From Solirubrobacterales bacterium (lineage in GTDB: Bacteria > Actinomycetota > Thermoleophilia > Solirubrobacterales > Solirubrobacteraceae): a DNA stretch of 5,416 nt. Position 1 is the stretch's first letter, and each line of letters begins with the position of its first letter. Shown here one piece after another: positions 5,227 through 5,416 of the stretch. Below the pieces are notes generated by a model. The model had not been told where the DNA came from and ran no database searches. It saw only the letters and a program-made list of their open reading frames with translations. The stretch lies in the NCBI GenBank assembly GCA_019240015.1, contig JAFAZB010000540.1:1-5416 (forward strand). Reading direction: 5' to 3'. Made by a program: the position numbers and the translations under genes.

Positions 5227-5280
5227 GGGCCCCGGACAGGGTGCGCGTGCCTGAGGGGGGTGGGGCCGCCGCTGCGCGGG

Positions 5281-5289
5281 TACTAGAGT
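5281..5289 (+). promoter_or_regulatory. possible -10 region for the probable citrate synthase gene
   Basis: TACTAGAGT is the only AT-richer stretch between the IS and the start at 5325. It contains TAGAGT (4 of 6 matches to TATAAT). No -35 is recognisable. The gene might instead have been transcribed from upstream before the IS arrived. Confidence 0.25.
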
Positions 5290-5314
5290 CTTGGACCAAC
5301 CGGCAACCGCGCAA

Positions 5315-5320
5315 GAGGAG
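5315..5320 (+). promoter_or_regulatory. ribosome binding site of the probable citrate synthase gene
   Basis: GAGGAG lies 4 bases before the ATG at 5325 and supports that start. Confidence 0.6.
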
Positions 5321-5324
5321 TGCG

Positions 5325-5416
5325 ATGACCACCGAGACTCAGCAGGAAGCGGACGGCGCCGGCGCACAATCGTCCAGCGACACGCTGACCGTAACCGACA
5401 ACCGCACGGGCAAGCA
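5325..5416 (+). CDS. gltA: probable citrate synthase, N-terminal fragment cut by window edge
   Basis: Thirty complete codons are visible. After a polar, probably disordered start (MTTETQQEADGAGAQSSS), the residues DTLTVTDNRTGK (19-30) match the first beta-strand region of actinobacterial-type citrate synthases, which condense oxaloacetate and acetyl-CoA at the entry to the TCA cycle. No catalytic residues are in view, so the call rests on this short signature alone. The ATG is supported by GAGGAG. It is co-directional with the CBS gene and the transposase. Before the insertion it would have started about 100 bp after the CBS stop, so the two may once have been cotranscribed. A TCA-cycle gene beside a terminal oxidase operon fits a core aerobic metabolism region. 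Confidence 0.68.
   Translation, partial: MTTETQQEADGAGAQSSSDTLTVTDNRTGK

Noticed and set aside
5227..5270. Possible terminator formed by ggcccc (5228-5233) and ggggcc (5262-5267)
   Set aside because: Only 6 bp of stem with a loop of about 28 bases and no T-tract; likely chance in GC-rich DNA.

Overview
The window is high-GC DNA with compact gene packing. It carries a caa3-type cytochrome oxidase operon on the minus strand and, on the plus strand, a two-CBS-domain protein, a complete insertion sequence and the start of a probable citrate synthase. The protein styles and gene order suggest an aerobic actinobacterium, possibly a Solirubrobacterales/Thermoleophilia-like lineage. This is an impression from gene content, not a phylogenetic result.

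Positions 1-3564 (minus strand, transcribed right to left) hold ctaC (subunit II with a fused C-terminal cytochrome c domain), then ctaD (subunit I), then a UspA-like protein that overlaps ctaD by 4 bases and runs off the left edge. Together CtaC and CtaD carry CuA, haem c, haem a, haem a3 and CuB ligands, so a functional oxygen-reducing core is encoded. CtaD lacks the usual D-channel glutamate. It carries the Tyr-Ser form of the helix VI motif (YSHPAV), which marks the A2 group of haem-copper oxidases, and it has an extra two-helix N-terminus. No subunit III gene is present between ctaD and the window edge.

Positions 3565-3761 are a divergent promoter region between ctaC and the CBS-domain gene. 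It has candidate -10 elements in both directions and a G-quadruplex-type motif.

Positions 3762-4172 encode a small stand-alone tandem-CBS (Bateman module) protein. Directly at its stop codon lies a 1047-bp IS481-family element (4174-5220) with imperfect terminal inverted repeats starting TGTA and an apparently intact DDE transposase. The element sits between two NCTAGN hexamers, the known IS481 target type. Three things stand out: the two hexamers differ (cctagg and gctagc); the transposase has no stop codon of its own and uses the TAG of the right target hexamer; and its Shine-Dalgarno and start codon lie in the 3' arm of an 18-bp hairpin whose 5' arm begins inside the left terminal repeat.

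Positions 5227-5416 contain a short leader and the first 30 codons of a protein starting like actinobacterial citrate synthases. I saw no tRNA, rRNA, CRISPR array or convincing intrinsic terminator.
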